NCBI GenBank assembly: GCA_964398315.1
Contig: CAYNMV010000007.1
Location: 37,898 to 101,897 of the forward strand
Length of the DNA stretch: 64,000 nt
From: JADLCB01 sp964398315
GTDB taxonomy: Bacteria; Planctomycetota; Phycisphaerae; Tepidisphaerales; Tepidisphaeraceae
Direction of reading: 5' to 3'
Part shown: positions 26,807 to 34,323 of the stretch, in pieces
Position numbering within the stretch: the stretch's first letter is position 1
Layout: each line of letters opens with the position of its first letter
Translations under genes and position numbers: made by a program
Notes under the pieces: model-generated
The model's input: the letters and a program-made list of their open reading frames with translations, nothing else
Databases searched by the model: none
Told to the model about the DNA's origin: nothing

Positions 26807-27589
26807 TCAGCACGCCAGCCGCCGGCGGCGCAGCAGCGCCAGTCCGCCGAGGCCCAGAAGGCTCAGGCTCGCCGGCTCCGGCACGACGCTGACGTTGTCG
26901 ATGAAGAACTCGCCGACCCTCACGTCGGTGGAGCCTCCGAAAATCAGATGCAGCGACGAAATGTTGTCGGCCTTGCGGGTATTCACAAAGTTGCCGGAAC
27001 TGTGCTGCGTCCCGTTGACCGATGCGGTGTATGTATCGGTGGTGGTGTCGAACGTCATCGCGATCGTATAGGCCGTATCCAGCGAAGGGCTGGAGACCAG
27101 TGACGTCCAACCGAAATCATGGCGGGCGGCCAGCTGAGCTGTGCGCGAACCGGCAGCACCGGTCCAGTTGAATGCGACCTTGGCCAGATCGTTGGACGTT
27201 CCGACGCCGGTCTCCTGTCCGCCAAGGCGCACGCCAAACTCGCCGCCATCGGGCACCTGGGTGCCGACCCAGACCGTCAGCGTCACGCTCCCCGAGGTCA
27301 GCGCCGGGAAGCTGAAGGTAACGGTTGGGCTCGCGTTGAAGGCATCGGTGTCCTTGATGTGCATGGACACGTTTCCGAACTTGTTGGCGGTGGTGCTGCT
27401 CGCTTTGACGGTCCGGTTGGGGCCGGTGTCGACCACTGTGATCGCGCCGCCGGTGGTGATGTCGGTCGGGGGATCGCCCACGAAAGATTCGAAGTTCTCT
27501 GTCAGCACGGCGGCGTTCGCGGCAGTGCTCAGGCCGAGCGCACCGAGTGCGACGGCAGTCAAAAGCGATTTCAGACGAAATGCGGTCAT
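26807..27589 (-). CDS. PEP-CTERM protein with LamG-like beta-sandwich
   Basis: The 260-residue protein has a signal peptide (LLTAVALGALGLSTAANA), a beta-rich, threonine/serine-rich body of the concanavalin/LamG type (TVTFSFPALTSGSVTLTVWV, YTIAMTFDTTTDTYTASVNG) and a C-terminal VPEPASLSLLGLGG helix ending LLRRRRLAC. The start is well supported by GGAGG 5 bases upstream. It is likely displayed or secreted through an exosortase pathway and may bind glycans. It lies between the prepilin-like gene and the large glycosidase gene in the LacI-linked transcript. Confidence 0.8.
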   Translation of the reverse strand: MTAFRLKSLLTAVALGALGLSTAANAAVLTENFESFVGDPPTDITTGGAITVVDTGPNRTVKASSTTANKFGNVSMHIKDTDAFNASPTVTFSFPALTSGSVTLTVWVGTQVPDGGEFGVRLGGQETGVGTSNDLAKVAFNWTGAAGSRTAQLAARHDFGWTSLVSSPSLDTAYTIAMTFDTTTDTYTASVNGTQHSSGNFVNTRKADNISSLHLIFGGSTDVRVGEFFIDNVSVVPEPASLSLLGLGGLALLRRRRLAC

Positions 27590-27675
27590 TGGGTCCTCCA
27601 GGAGAAAAGGTGAATGGATGCGTTGCGGGGTCGATGGCTTGCTGACGGTGATGTCATGTGGGCCGGTGCCGCCGG

Positions 27676-28419
27676 CTACGGACTCTTAAAGTTGTAGAAT
27701 TTGCCCTGGCTGCGTTCGACGCGGTTGATGACGCCGGTGTGGCCGTCGGCGAAGACGACGTTGGCGACGCCGGTCATCTCAGCGGAAGAGCCGTAATTGC
27801 GTCCCGTGCCGTGGCGGAGATCCGGCAGGACAGTGGCATCACCGGGGCGGATGATCGGAGAGTACGCCGAGGGATGGGCGGATTTGTCACCGAACAGGAT
27901 GATCTCGTAGGGCCGTCGGATCTGGGTGACCTTGTAGTTCATCGGCGTGTCCTTCCCCATGTCGAACTGGTAATTCATGCCGTAATGGAAAATGTTGGCG
28001 CCGGTGCGGTCACCCGGAAAGCGGGCGCAGGCATACAGCTCGGCGGATCTCCAGCTCGTGCTCGAGACCTGCACCTTGACGTATGGCTCGATCTGCTTGA
28101 GCCAGTCTTCGATGCGCGGGTTATCCGGGTCAACCGGGTCCGGGTCGTATTCACTGTCCGCGCGAGGCAGGACACCGCGCCAGTCGGTGGCATACAGCAG
28201 GGCGCAGGTGCCGATCTGGCGGAGGTTGGTCTGGCATCGCAGATCAAGCGCCGCCGCCCGCGCCCGATTCAGGGCCGGCAGGAGGATTGCGATCAGCAGG
28301 GCGATAATCCCGATGACGACCAGCAGCTCGACCAGCGTGAACCCAGGCCGGCACGTTGCGCGTGCGGGCACGGGCGAGGAGGCGTGGTGGCCGGTGGGGT
28401 GGGGGACATGATGTATCAC
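27676..28419 (-). CDS. Type II secretion/prepilin-like protein with H-X9-DG-type C-terminus
   Basis: The 247-residue product has a 26-residue basic leader, a prepilin peptidase site at G|FTLVELLVVIGIIALLIA and a C-terminal region with LRHGTGRNYGSSAE and VVFADGHTGVINR. This combination defines the DUF1559-like prepilin family that is hugely expanded in planctomycetes. These proteins are thought to be pseudopilins or surface fibres; some accompany polysaccharide-degrading loci. The start lies 2 bases after the LacI-type gene stop, so the two are translationally coupled. A minor pseudopilin or sensor role at the cell surface is plausible but unproven. Confidence 0.85.
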   Translation of the reverse strand: MIHHVPHPTGHHASSPVPARATCRPGFTLVELLVVIGIIALLIAILLPALNRARAAALDLRCQTNLRQIGTCALLYATDWRGVLPRADSEYDPDPVDPDNPRIEDWLKQIEPYVKVQVSSTSWRSAELYACARFPGDRTGANIFHYGMNYQFDMGKDTPMNYKVTQIRRPYEIILFGDKSAHPSAYSPIIRPGDATVLPDLRHGTGRNYGSSAEMTGVANVVFADGHTGVINRVERSQGKFYNFKSP

Positions 28420-28421
28420 GG

Positions 28422-29519
28422 TCAGGCTCCGGTCGTGGATTCGCCGATCACCAGCAACGGCTCAACCCGGTCACTCTTGTCCGGCTCGGCGGGAGGTTCC
28501 TTTTCCATGTGCGCCTGCAGCAGCCCCAGAAGCTTCTCGGCATACAGCTGGGGTCGGCGGTCGACCGTCGTCAGGCTGACTGGAGAGAAGAAAGAGGTCG
28601 GCATCTGCCCGCAGCCGGCGATGGCGATGTCGCGGCCCACCTTCAGGCCCTGTGCCTGGGCCTCGAGGATGGCTCCGATGGCCAGTGGGTCGGAGTAGGC
28701 GACCACCGCCGTGGGCCGTCGATCCATACGCATGGCCTGGTGCAGGAGTTCCCGGCCCGCCGGAACCGCATGCCCCGGGTGGTTCTGGTTCACGTACTCG
28801 GGAAAGATGCCGCGCGGGCCTTCCAACCCAGCGCCGTCACGCTGCAGGGAGATGATGTCCAGCTCGGCATCGCCCCCTTGAGCGGCCATTTCCTCCCGAA
28901 TGCTCGCCACCCAGGCCTGCATGGCCGGCCCGAACGGCCGCACTGCCGGTACCAGGGCACCGATATGCCGGTGCCCCAGGCTCAGCAGGTGCCGCACCAC
29001 CAGCCTGATGCTCTGCTGCATCGGGTGTTCCATGTACGGCAGGCCGGAGCCTTCGATCGGGTTGCTGTAGAGGATGACGGGCGTTCCCTCGGCCACGATC
29101 CGGCGGAAGAAGGAGTTTTCCGGCACGTCTTCCCAGCGGGCGTAGCCGACCTTGGCGATCACGCCATCGACGCGTGAGGCGAGCATCCCCTTAAATGCCC
29201 GATCCTCCAACTGGTTGTCGAACTCGGTGAGGGCAATTTGCAGCTCATTCCCGCCTGATTCGGTGAGACGGAACAGGTGCTGAACCACCTCAACATACGG
29301 GCTGTAAACCACATCCGGCACCATCAGCCCGATGACCCCCGTGCGGCCCTTGCGCATACGCTGGGCGTTGCGATTCGGGATATAGCCCATCTTGGCGGCA
29401 TGCTCGAGCACGCGTTGCCGCGTGCGCAGCGAGACAGTACCCCGCCGGCCAAGCGCCTGAGCGACGGTGGAAACGCCGAGGTTCAATTCATTGGCGATCT
29501 CTTTTATGCCAACGGCCAT
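28422..29519 (-). CDS. LacI-family transcriptional regulator
   Basis: The 365-residue protein has an N-terminal helix-turn-helix at residues 5-24 (IKEIANELNLGVSTVAQAL) with a hinge ending NRNAQRMRKGRTGVIGLMVP, then a periplasmic-binding-protein-like sensor domain (VDGVIAKVGYARWEDVPEN, HRHIGALVPAVRPFGPAMQA, DIAIAGCGQMPTSFFSPVSL). The start is supported by GAGG 7 bases upstream. It is first in a leftward operon with the prepilin-like, PEP-CTERM and glycosidase genes. Two operator-like palindromes in front of it suggest autoregulation and repression of the whole operon until a sugar ligand binds. Confidence 0.93.
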   Translation of the reverse strand: MAVGIKEIANELNLGVSTVAQALGRRGTVSLRTRQRVLEHAAKMGYIPNRNAQRMRKGRTGVIGLMVPDVVYSPYVEVVQHLFRLTESGGNELQIALTEFDNQLEDRAFKGMLASRVDGVIAKVGYARWEDVPENSFFRRIVAEGTPVILYSNPIEGSGLPYMEHPMQQSIRLVVRHLLSLGHRHIGALVPAVRPFGPAMQAWVASIREEMAAQGGDAELDIISLQRDGAGLEGPRGIFPEYVNQNHPGHAVPAGRELLHQAMRMDRRPTAVVAYSDPLAIGAILEAQAQGLKVGRDIAIAGCGQMPTSFFSPVSLTTVDRRPQLYAEKLLGLLQAHMEKEPPAEPDKSDRVEPLLVIGESTTGA

Positions 29520-29534
29520 GATTCTGCCTCAAAC

Positions 29535-29548
29535 ATACAACGTTGCAT
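29535..29548. promoter_or_regulatory. LacI-type operator O1 (near-perfect palindrome)
   Basis: ATACAACGTTGCAT reads on the reverse strand as ATGCAACGTTGTAT, a palindrome with one mismatched pair and the central CG step common in LacI/CcpA-family operators. It overlaps the last bases of the predicted -10 box (29547-29552) and lies 16 bp before the regulator start, an ideal repression position. Confidence 0.65.
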
Positions 29549-29576
29549 AATATGCCACAAAAATCCGAATATTCAA
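29547..29576 (-). promoter_or_regulatory. Sigma-70-like promoter of the LacI operon
   Basis: On the reverse strand TTGAAT (29576-29571) and TATTAT (29552-29547) are separated by 18 bp in an A+T-rich island, a good match to -35 and -10 boxes. The transcript would start near 29540, inside operator O1, about 20 bp before the regulator gene. Confidence 0.6.
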
Positions 29577-29599
29577 GAAAAATCTTAAGAATTTGACGA

Positions 29600-29613
29600 A
29601 TACACCGATGTAT
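29600..29613. promoter_or_regulatory. LacI-type operator O2
   Basis: ATACACCGATGTAT has perfect 5-base inverted arms (ATACA/TGTAT) around a four-base centre and resembles O1. Its centre is 65 bp from that of O1, roughly six helical turns, so one tetramer could bridge both sites by looping. It lies upstream of the -35 box. Confidence 0.55.
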
Positions 29614-29825
29614 GCCCGTCGCATCTTCCGCCAGACCCAACAGTTAGACCCAAGCCGCACTCGGCAGGTGCTTTTCAGCGCTCCGCAGGCTGCTGCCATG
29701 GTCCGAACCGTGGCACCAGCCCCCGTCCACAACTGGTGTAAACAGGGTGAGCGCTTGGCCGGCGCTGGCAATGCGTCGGCTTGCGGGTGTTTGGGACCGT
29801 CGCTGTCAGATATGCATGTGCGTGT

Positions 29826-30314
29826 TCAGGTCAGCAGCCTGCGCACAGGCCCAGTCTGGCCTTTGCTTCGCTTCGCCAGTGCCTTGTAGACCACCGCCGA
29901 GACCAGCCCGCCGAGGAGGTAGTAGCCGATGGTGAGGGCGATGGTCTGTTTGGACCGGCGGCTGGGCCTGGAGCCGAGGCCCATGACCGGGGGGAGCAGG
30001 ACGCCGCCGATCCCGGCCAGGGTGCCCAGGATTGTGCCGGCCGCGCCAGCGTGGCGGCGACGAACCAGCCCGATGGCCGCGTAATACAGCGTGTTGGCCA
30101 CGAGATCGCCGGCCAGCGCCAGGTGTTGCAGGCGCTGGCCCCTGGGCGGTTCAGCCCCCAGGCCGCGCATCGACCGGGCGATGGCCCGCCGGCCATAGAC
30201 GTCCATTCGCGGGGGGTGCTTCACATGCGGACGCAACATCTGGTGGATGGCCGTGACCGCCGTCGCCCCTGCCAGGCCGCTTCCCAATGCCGATCCGAGC
30301 CGTTTGGTGTCCAT
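29826..30314 (-). CDS. Uncharacterised membrane protein
   Basis: I place the start at ATG 30314 (MDTKRLGSALGSGLAGATAV); the frame is open further upstream to 30635 but that part lies over the start of the divergent oxidoreductase gene. The 162-residue product has about three to four hydrophobic segments, including GAAGTILGTLAGIGGVLLPPV and TIALTIGYYLLGGLVSAVVY. No family motif is recognised. It is a single-gene unit between the LacI regulatory region and the Gfo/Idh/MocA gene. Confidence 0.55.
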   Translation of the reverse strand: MDTKRLGSALGSGLAGATAVTAIHQMLRPHVKHPPRMDVYGRRAIARSMRGLGAEPPRGQRLQHLALAGDLVANTLYYAAIGLVRRRHAGAAGTILGTLAGIGGVLLPPVMGLGSRPSRRSKQTIALTIGYYLLGGLVSAVVYKALAKRSKGQTGPVRRLLT

Positions 30315-30443
30315 GATCCAAGTTGCCTGCAACCGCCGTGCCCGGCAACAACTTCTGCATCCCCGGCTGGTCCCCTGGCGACCGCTCCACGGGGCACTGC
30401 GCTTTCCTCCGGGCCTGCTCTGCCCTAATCTGTTACCCATCTC

Positions 30444-31685
30444 ATGATGAAAACGTCCTCTGAACCCCCCCGGCCCGTTGCCATGGGCCATGTCGGTCTC
30501 GGCGGCTATGCCGGGGCCATGTGCAGGCTTCTGCTCAGGCAGCAGCCCACCCCCGGCCCATACCTGAACCTGACGGCAGTGTATGAGCCAAACCTCGCGC
30601 CCCACGGCGAACTGGTTGAGCAGCTCAAGGCGCACGGCGTGAAAATCGTTCCCAGCTACGAGGCCCTGTTAAATGAGCCCATCGCCGGGCTGTGGCTGCC
30701 GATTCCGATTCACCTGCACCGGCCTTTCTCCGAGCAGGCGCTGGCGGCGGACAAGTATGTGCTGGTGGAAAAGCCAGTGGCCGGCACGGTGGATGAGGTG
30801 GATGCCCTCATCGCTGCGCGGAACCGCTCAAAGGCGGATATGGCGGTCGGATTCCAGGATATCTATGACCGCCGGCAGATCGCACTCAAGCGTCAGTTGC
30901 TGGGCGGGGTCATCGGAACCATCAAAAGCATCACGGTCTGCGGCTGCTGGCCGCGACCGACCAGCTATTACCACCGCAACATCTGGGCGGGACGGGCGCG
31001 GATTGATGGAAGCTGGATCCTCGACAGTCCGGTCAACAACGCCATGGCGCATTACGTCAATCTCGCGACCTTCCTGGCCGGGCCGGCGCTGGACCAGCCG
31101 GTCAAGCCGGTGCGGGTGGAGGCGGAGCTGTACCGGGCCTATCCCATCGAGAACTACGACACCGCCAGCCTGCGCATCACCACGGCGGAGGGGATCTCGA
31201 TGCTGGTGCTGATGACCCACGTCTGCGAGCGCTCGATTGACCCGATCATCACACTGCACGGCAGCGCTGGCCGCTGCCGCATCGAAGCCGGCGGCCGGTG
31301 GGAGATTCAGGCCCAGGGCGAAACGACCCCCAACCGGCTTGCGGGCAACAGTCGCGATGACATGACCGGCAAGATCGCCCGCTGGATGCTTGGCGAGCCG
31401 ATCGACGGCCCGGTGGCAACGCTGGAAATCGCCCGGGCACACACGCTGATCGTCAATGGTGCTTCGGATGCCGCCGGCATCGCGCCAATCCCACCTGAAC
31501 TGGTCCGCGAAGTGGCGGTGAAGGAGGGTGTCCAGCTTGCCGTGCCCGGTATTGAGGATGCCATGCTCGCCTGCTGGGAGCAGGGACGCATGCTGAGCGA
31601 ATCGGGCGCTGTGGCGTGGTCGGTCAAGCCATCGGCGTGCGACCTGTCGGACTATCATCACTTCCGCGGTGTGCAGTTCACCTGA
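30444..31685 (+). CDS. Gfo/Idh/MocA-family oxidoreductase
   Basis: The 413-residue product has an N-terminal dinucleotide-binding fold (MGHVGLGGYAGAMCRLLL), a helix-strand segment with LWLPIPIHLHRPFSEQAL, and the family signature YVLVEKPVAGTVDEVDAL near residue 105, where EKP contributes the catalytic lysine. The C-terminal substrate domain has GSWILDSPVNNAMAHYVNLA with the histidine position usual in the family, though spacing is atypical. Such enzymes use NAD(P) to oxidise or reduce sugars, inositols or amino-sugar derivatives and are numerous in planctomycetes. Neighbours do not define the substrate. Confidence 0.88.
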   Translation: MMKTSSEPPRPVAMGHVGLGGYAGAMCRLLLRQQPTPGPYLNLTAVYEPNLAPHGELVEQLKAHGVKIVPSYEALLNEPIAGLWLPIPIHLHRPFSEQALAADKYVLVEKPVAGTVDEVDALIAARNRSKADMAVGFQDIYDRRQIALKRQLLGGVIGTIKSITVCGCWPRPTSYYHRNIWAGRARIDGSWILDSPVNNAMAHYVNLATFLAGPALDQPVKPVRVEAELYRAYPIENYDTASLRITTAEGISMLVLMTHVCERSIDPIITLHGSAGRCRIEAGGRWEIQAQGETTPNRLAGNSRDDMTGKIARWMLGEPIDGPVATLEIARAHTLIVNGASDAAGIAPIPPELVREVAVKEGVQLAVPGIEDAMLACWEQGRMLSESGAVAWSVKPSACDLSDYHHFRGVQFT

Positions 31686-31889
31686 TCGTATCGGGCAGGC
31701 AGCGCATCGCATGCTGATGCTTGCCGGATATCCTGCTGTCTGCTGTGCGCGATTGCCGTAACCGGGCTGTTTTCTGCCGATGAGGCTGGAATCAGCCCGG
31801 TCAGCAGGGCATAGCGCCGTTGCCGCGCGGGGCAATTGGCCATGGCAGCGCTTTTGGTTTCACGCGGTTCTCATTAGGCTAATCATTCC

Positions 31890-32750
31890 ATGCCCCTGCG
31901 CATCCTTACCATCGGAGACATCGTTGGCCGGCCGGGCCGGCAGGTGGTCCATGACAAACTGCCCGGCCTGGTGCGCCAGCACAATGTCGACCTGGTCATC
32001 GCCAACGCTGAGAATATCGCCGGCGGCTCCGGCATCACGCCCAATCTGTTTCACAAGATCCGGTCCTACGGTGTGGATGTGGTGACACTGGGGGACCACG
32101 TTTTCAAGCGGCTGGATATCGTGCCGACGCTGGCGGCCAGCGAGCGGATCATTCGCCCGGCCAACCTGGCCTCCGCCGCGGCGGGGCGCACCTATACCGT
32201 CGTCACCACCAACAGCGGCGTTGAGGTGGCGATCTTCACCGTGCTGGGGCGGATCTACATGAATCAGATGCCGGCCGATGACCCGTTTGCCACGGCCGAC
32301 CGGGTGATGGCGCAAATTCCCAAGTCGGTGAAGGTGCGCATCGCCGAGATCCACGCCGAGGCCTCCAGCGAGAAAATCGCGATGGGCCACTGGCTCGATG
32401 GCCGTGCCAGCTACATCTTCGGAACCCATACGCATGTCCCCACCGCCGATGCCAAGATCCTGCCCGGCGGCAGCGCATTCATCAGCGATCTGGGCATGAC
32501 CGGCCCGTATGATTCGGTGCTCGGCCGGCGCAAGGACCGGGTCGTCAAATACATGACCACCAGCATGCCGCAGGCATTCGAGGTGGCCACCGGCGATGTG
32601 CGCCTGTGTGGGGCACTGGTTGAGATCGACCCCGAAACCGGCCGGGCCATCTCCATCGAGCGCATCGAGGCGGCCGGCGATTCAACCGGCCCTGCGTTCG
32701 ACGAGGATGATGCCCGCAGCCGTCCCTGGGCCGGCGGCGGGGGAGAATAG
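31890..32750 (+). CDS. YmdB-family metallophosphoesterase (TIGR00282 type)
   Basis: The 286-residue product starts LRILTIGDIVGRPGRQVV, then DLVIANAENIAGGSGITPNL, both signatures of the YmdB/DR1281 family of dimetal phosphodiesterases that hydrolyse cyclic nucleotides. ASYIFGTHTHVPTADAKILP and AFISDLGMTGPYDSVLG give the later histidines and the MTGP loop. The usual GNH motif reads VVTLGDHVF, with Asp for Asn. The last 20 residues are an acidic, proline/glycine-rich tail. It stands alone in front of a DUF2784 gene and probably acts in the cytoplasm in second-messenger or surface-state control as in Bacillus; that role is by analogy. Confidence 0.9.
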   Translation: MPLRILTIGDIVGRPGRQVVHDKLPGLVRQHNVDLVIANAENIAGGSGITPNLFHKIRSYGVDVVTLGDHVFKRLDIVPTLAASERIIRPANLASAAAGRTYTVVTTNSGVEVAIFTVLGRIYMNQMPADDPFATADRVMAQIPKSVKVRIAEIHAEASSEKIAMGHWLDGRASYIFGTHTHVPTADAKILPGGSAFISDLGMTGPYDSVLGRRKDRVVKYMTTSMPQAFEVATGDVRLCGALVEIDPETGRAISIERIEAAGDSTGPAFDEDDARSRPWAGGGGE

Positions 32751-32849
32751 CCGCGCTGTGCAGCGGGGTATCAGCCTGCTGGCGCTGCGCGGGGGGGCTG
32801 GCAGCCCTGATGCGGTGACTGCGGCGCGGGCGAGGTAGAGTGGAGCAGG

Positions 32850-33272
32850 ATGAGCATCTACCGTCTCCTGGCCGATGTCGTGCTGATCCTCCACGCGGGG
32901 GTGATCCTGTTTGTGGTGGGGGGCCTGATTGCCATTGTCCTGGGGATTTTGCTCAAGTGGGAGTGGGTGCGCAACCGCTGGTTTCGCATCGCGCATCTGC
33001 TGGCGATCGCGTATGTCGTCCTTCAGGCGTATGCCGGCCTGACCTGCCCGCTGACCGATCTGGAGAACTTCCTGCGCATTCAGGCCGGCGAGCAGCCTTA
33101 CGCGCCGGAGGGTTTCATCGCCCACTGGCTGCACCAGTTGATCTTCTTCGACGCCGAGGCGTGGGTCTTCACGCTCGCTTACACGCTGTTTGGCCTGGCG
33201 GTTGTGGTGACCATGATCCTGGCGCCGCCGCGATGGAGTGGAACGGACAAACGTGTAACGCGTCATGCGTAA
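32850..33272 (+). CDS. DUF2784-family membrane protein
   Basis: The 140-residue protein has about four hydrophobic helices and the features of DUF2784: MSIYRLLADVVLILHAGVIL at the N-terminus, RWFRIAHLLAIAYVVLQAYA, and LTCPLTDLENFLR in the middle, with the conserved CPLT-E element and FIAHWLHQLIFFDAE. The function of the family is unknown. It follows the YmdB-type gene by about 100 bp on the same strand and converges on the amidase-like gene. Confidence 0.85.
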   Translation: MSIYRLLADVVLILHAGVILFVVGGLIAIVLGILLKWEWVRNRWFRIAHLLAIAYVVLQAYAGLTCPLTDLENFLRIQAGEQPYAPEGFIAHWLHQLIFFDAEAWVFTLAYTLFGLAVVVTMILAPPRWSGTDKRVTRHA

Positions 33273-33320
33273 AGAGCCGATGGCAGCGCTCTTCTGCATG
33301 ACGCGTTGTGTATTGTTGGC

Positions 33321-33956
33321 TTATTTCATCAGATGGCTGCGGAACGCCGTCGTGGGAAAATACTGGCCAATGCCGGCGGGGCTGTTGGGGTCATCGCGCA
33401 CGATGACGTTCTGGGCCGGAATGTGCAGGCGGGTCTGAAGCGCTGTCACCAGGCGGGTCAGGTGCTGCACCTGGGCATTGGTGGGCAGGGCCCGGTCGAA
33501 ATCACCGATCAGGCAGATGCTGATGCAGTTCTCGTTGATGTAAAGGCCGGCCTGCTGCTGGTGCCAGCGCTGGCTTACCTCGATCTGCCCATCCAGGCCG
33601 CCTTCACCGTTGGTGATGACGAAATGGTCGGCCAGGCCGTTGCCCGCCTGGGCCAGGGTCTGGCTGTTGCCATCGGGCGTGCGGCTGTGATGGACGTAGA
33701 TATAGCGCCACTGGTTGGGACTGGGGGGCGTCTGGGTCTGGAAGATGCTCTGGATGCCGCTCTGCGCTTCGACGGCATAGAGCATGTCCGGCGTCAGCGG
33801 CGGACGCGACAGCGCCAGCAGCAGGGCACTGGTGCCGGTCAGGAAAACCACCAGCGTCACAAACACCACCAGCGGCCGGCGGTTCGCCTCAACGTGCTTG
33901 GAGGACTTGGCCGACCTGGACCTGGCTGTCTTGACTGCGGTACTGCGCTTGCTCAC
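33321..33956 (-). CDS. PGRP/amidase-2-fold protein lacking part of the zinc site
   Basis: The 211-residue protein has a basic N-terminus, one transmembrane helix (VVFVTLVVFLTGTSALLLAL) and a domain of the N-acetylmuramoyl-L-alanine amidase/peptidoglycan-recognition fold. YIYVHHSRTPDG provides the first zinc histidine, and GLADHFVITNG and ISICLIGDFD are conserved strands. At the C-terminal loop, where amidases usually have H..D....CPG, the sequence is IVRDDPNSPAGIG, so the second histidine and the cysteine/histidine ligand are absent. It may bind peptidoglycan outside the membrane without cutting it, or use a different metal arrangement. Confidence 0.75.
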   Translation of the reverse strand: MSKRSTAVKTARSRSAKSSKHVEANRRPLVVFVTLVVFLTGTSALLLALSRPPLTPDMLYAVEAQSGIQSIFQTQTPPSPNQWRYIYVHHSRTPDGNSQTLAQAGNGLADHFVITNGEGGLDGQIEVSQRWHQQQAGLYINENCISICLIGDFDRALPTNAQVQHLTRLVTALQTRLHIPAQNVIVRDDPNSPAGIGQYFPTTAFRSHLMK

Positions 33957-34323
33957 GTCAATGTCCCTGGCGTTGATGACTGGGGGTGGAGGGCCGGTTT
34001 GTCCGATAAAACAGCCGCTCCCCTTCCTGTCTGTTCATCGTCCTTTGCCGATAAAAGGCTTTCGCCTTTTTCGCACGAATTGTTCGAAGCGGGAATTTTT
34101 GGCCCGCCACAACCGGTCCCAAGCGAACAGGCCGAACAGTCTGGCCGGTTTCACGCGCGAGCGAGGATTCCGAACGGGAAGAAAGCGGTGCCGCGGGCTT
34201 CAACGCACCGCCGCAATAGCGTGGATTGGCTGGGTTACGCGATGAGCGCATCCAGCGCGAGGCGGGATAAGTGATGCCTCCGTGCATCCGTCTTCCTGAG
34301 CAGGATTCCACAACCCGATCGCG
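33957..34323. other. Noncoding gap with one terminator-like hairpin
   Basis: This 367-bp gap lies between the zinc-ribbon/VWA-like gene and the amidase-like gene, both read leftward. Apart from the hairpin at 34053-34071 I see no gene. A sigma-28-like octamer at 34047-34054 faces the other way and was not accepted. Confidence 0.5.
34053..34071 (-). terminator. Short hairpin with GAAA tetraloop and U-rich end
   Basis: On the reverse strand AAAAGGC-GAAA-GCCTTTT forms a 7-bp stem with a GNRA loop, ending in TTTT. It lies about 250 bp after the zinc-ribbon/VWA-like gene and about 100 bp before the amidase-like gene, so it may end the first transcript. The run of T is part of the stem, which weakens the call. 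Confidence 0.4.

Noticed and set aside
34047..34054. Forward-strand GCCGATAA as a sigma-28 promoter
   Set aside because: No TAAA at a proper distance and no forward gene for more than 2.5 kb downstream.
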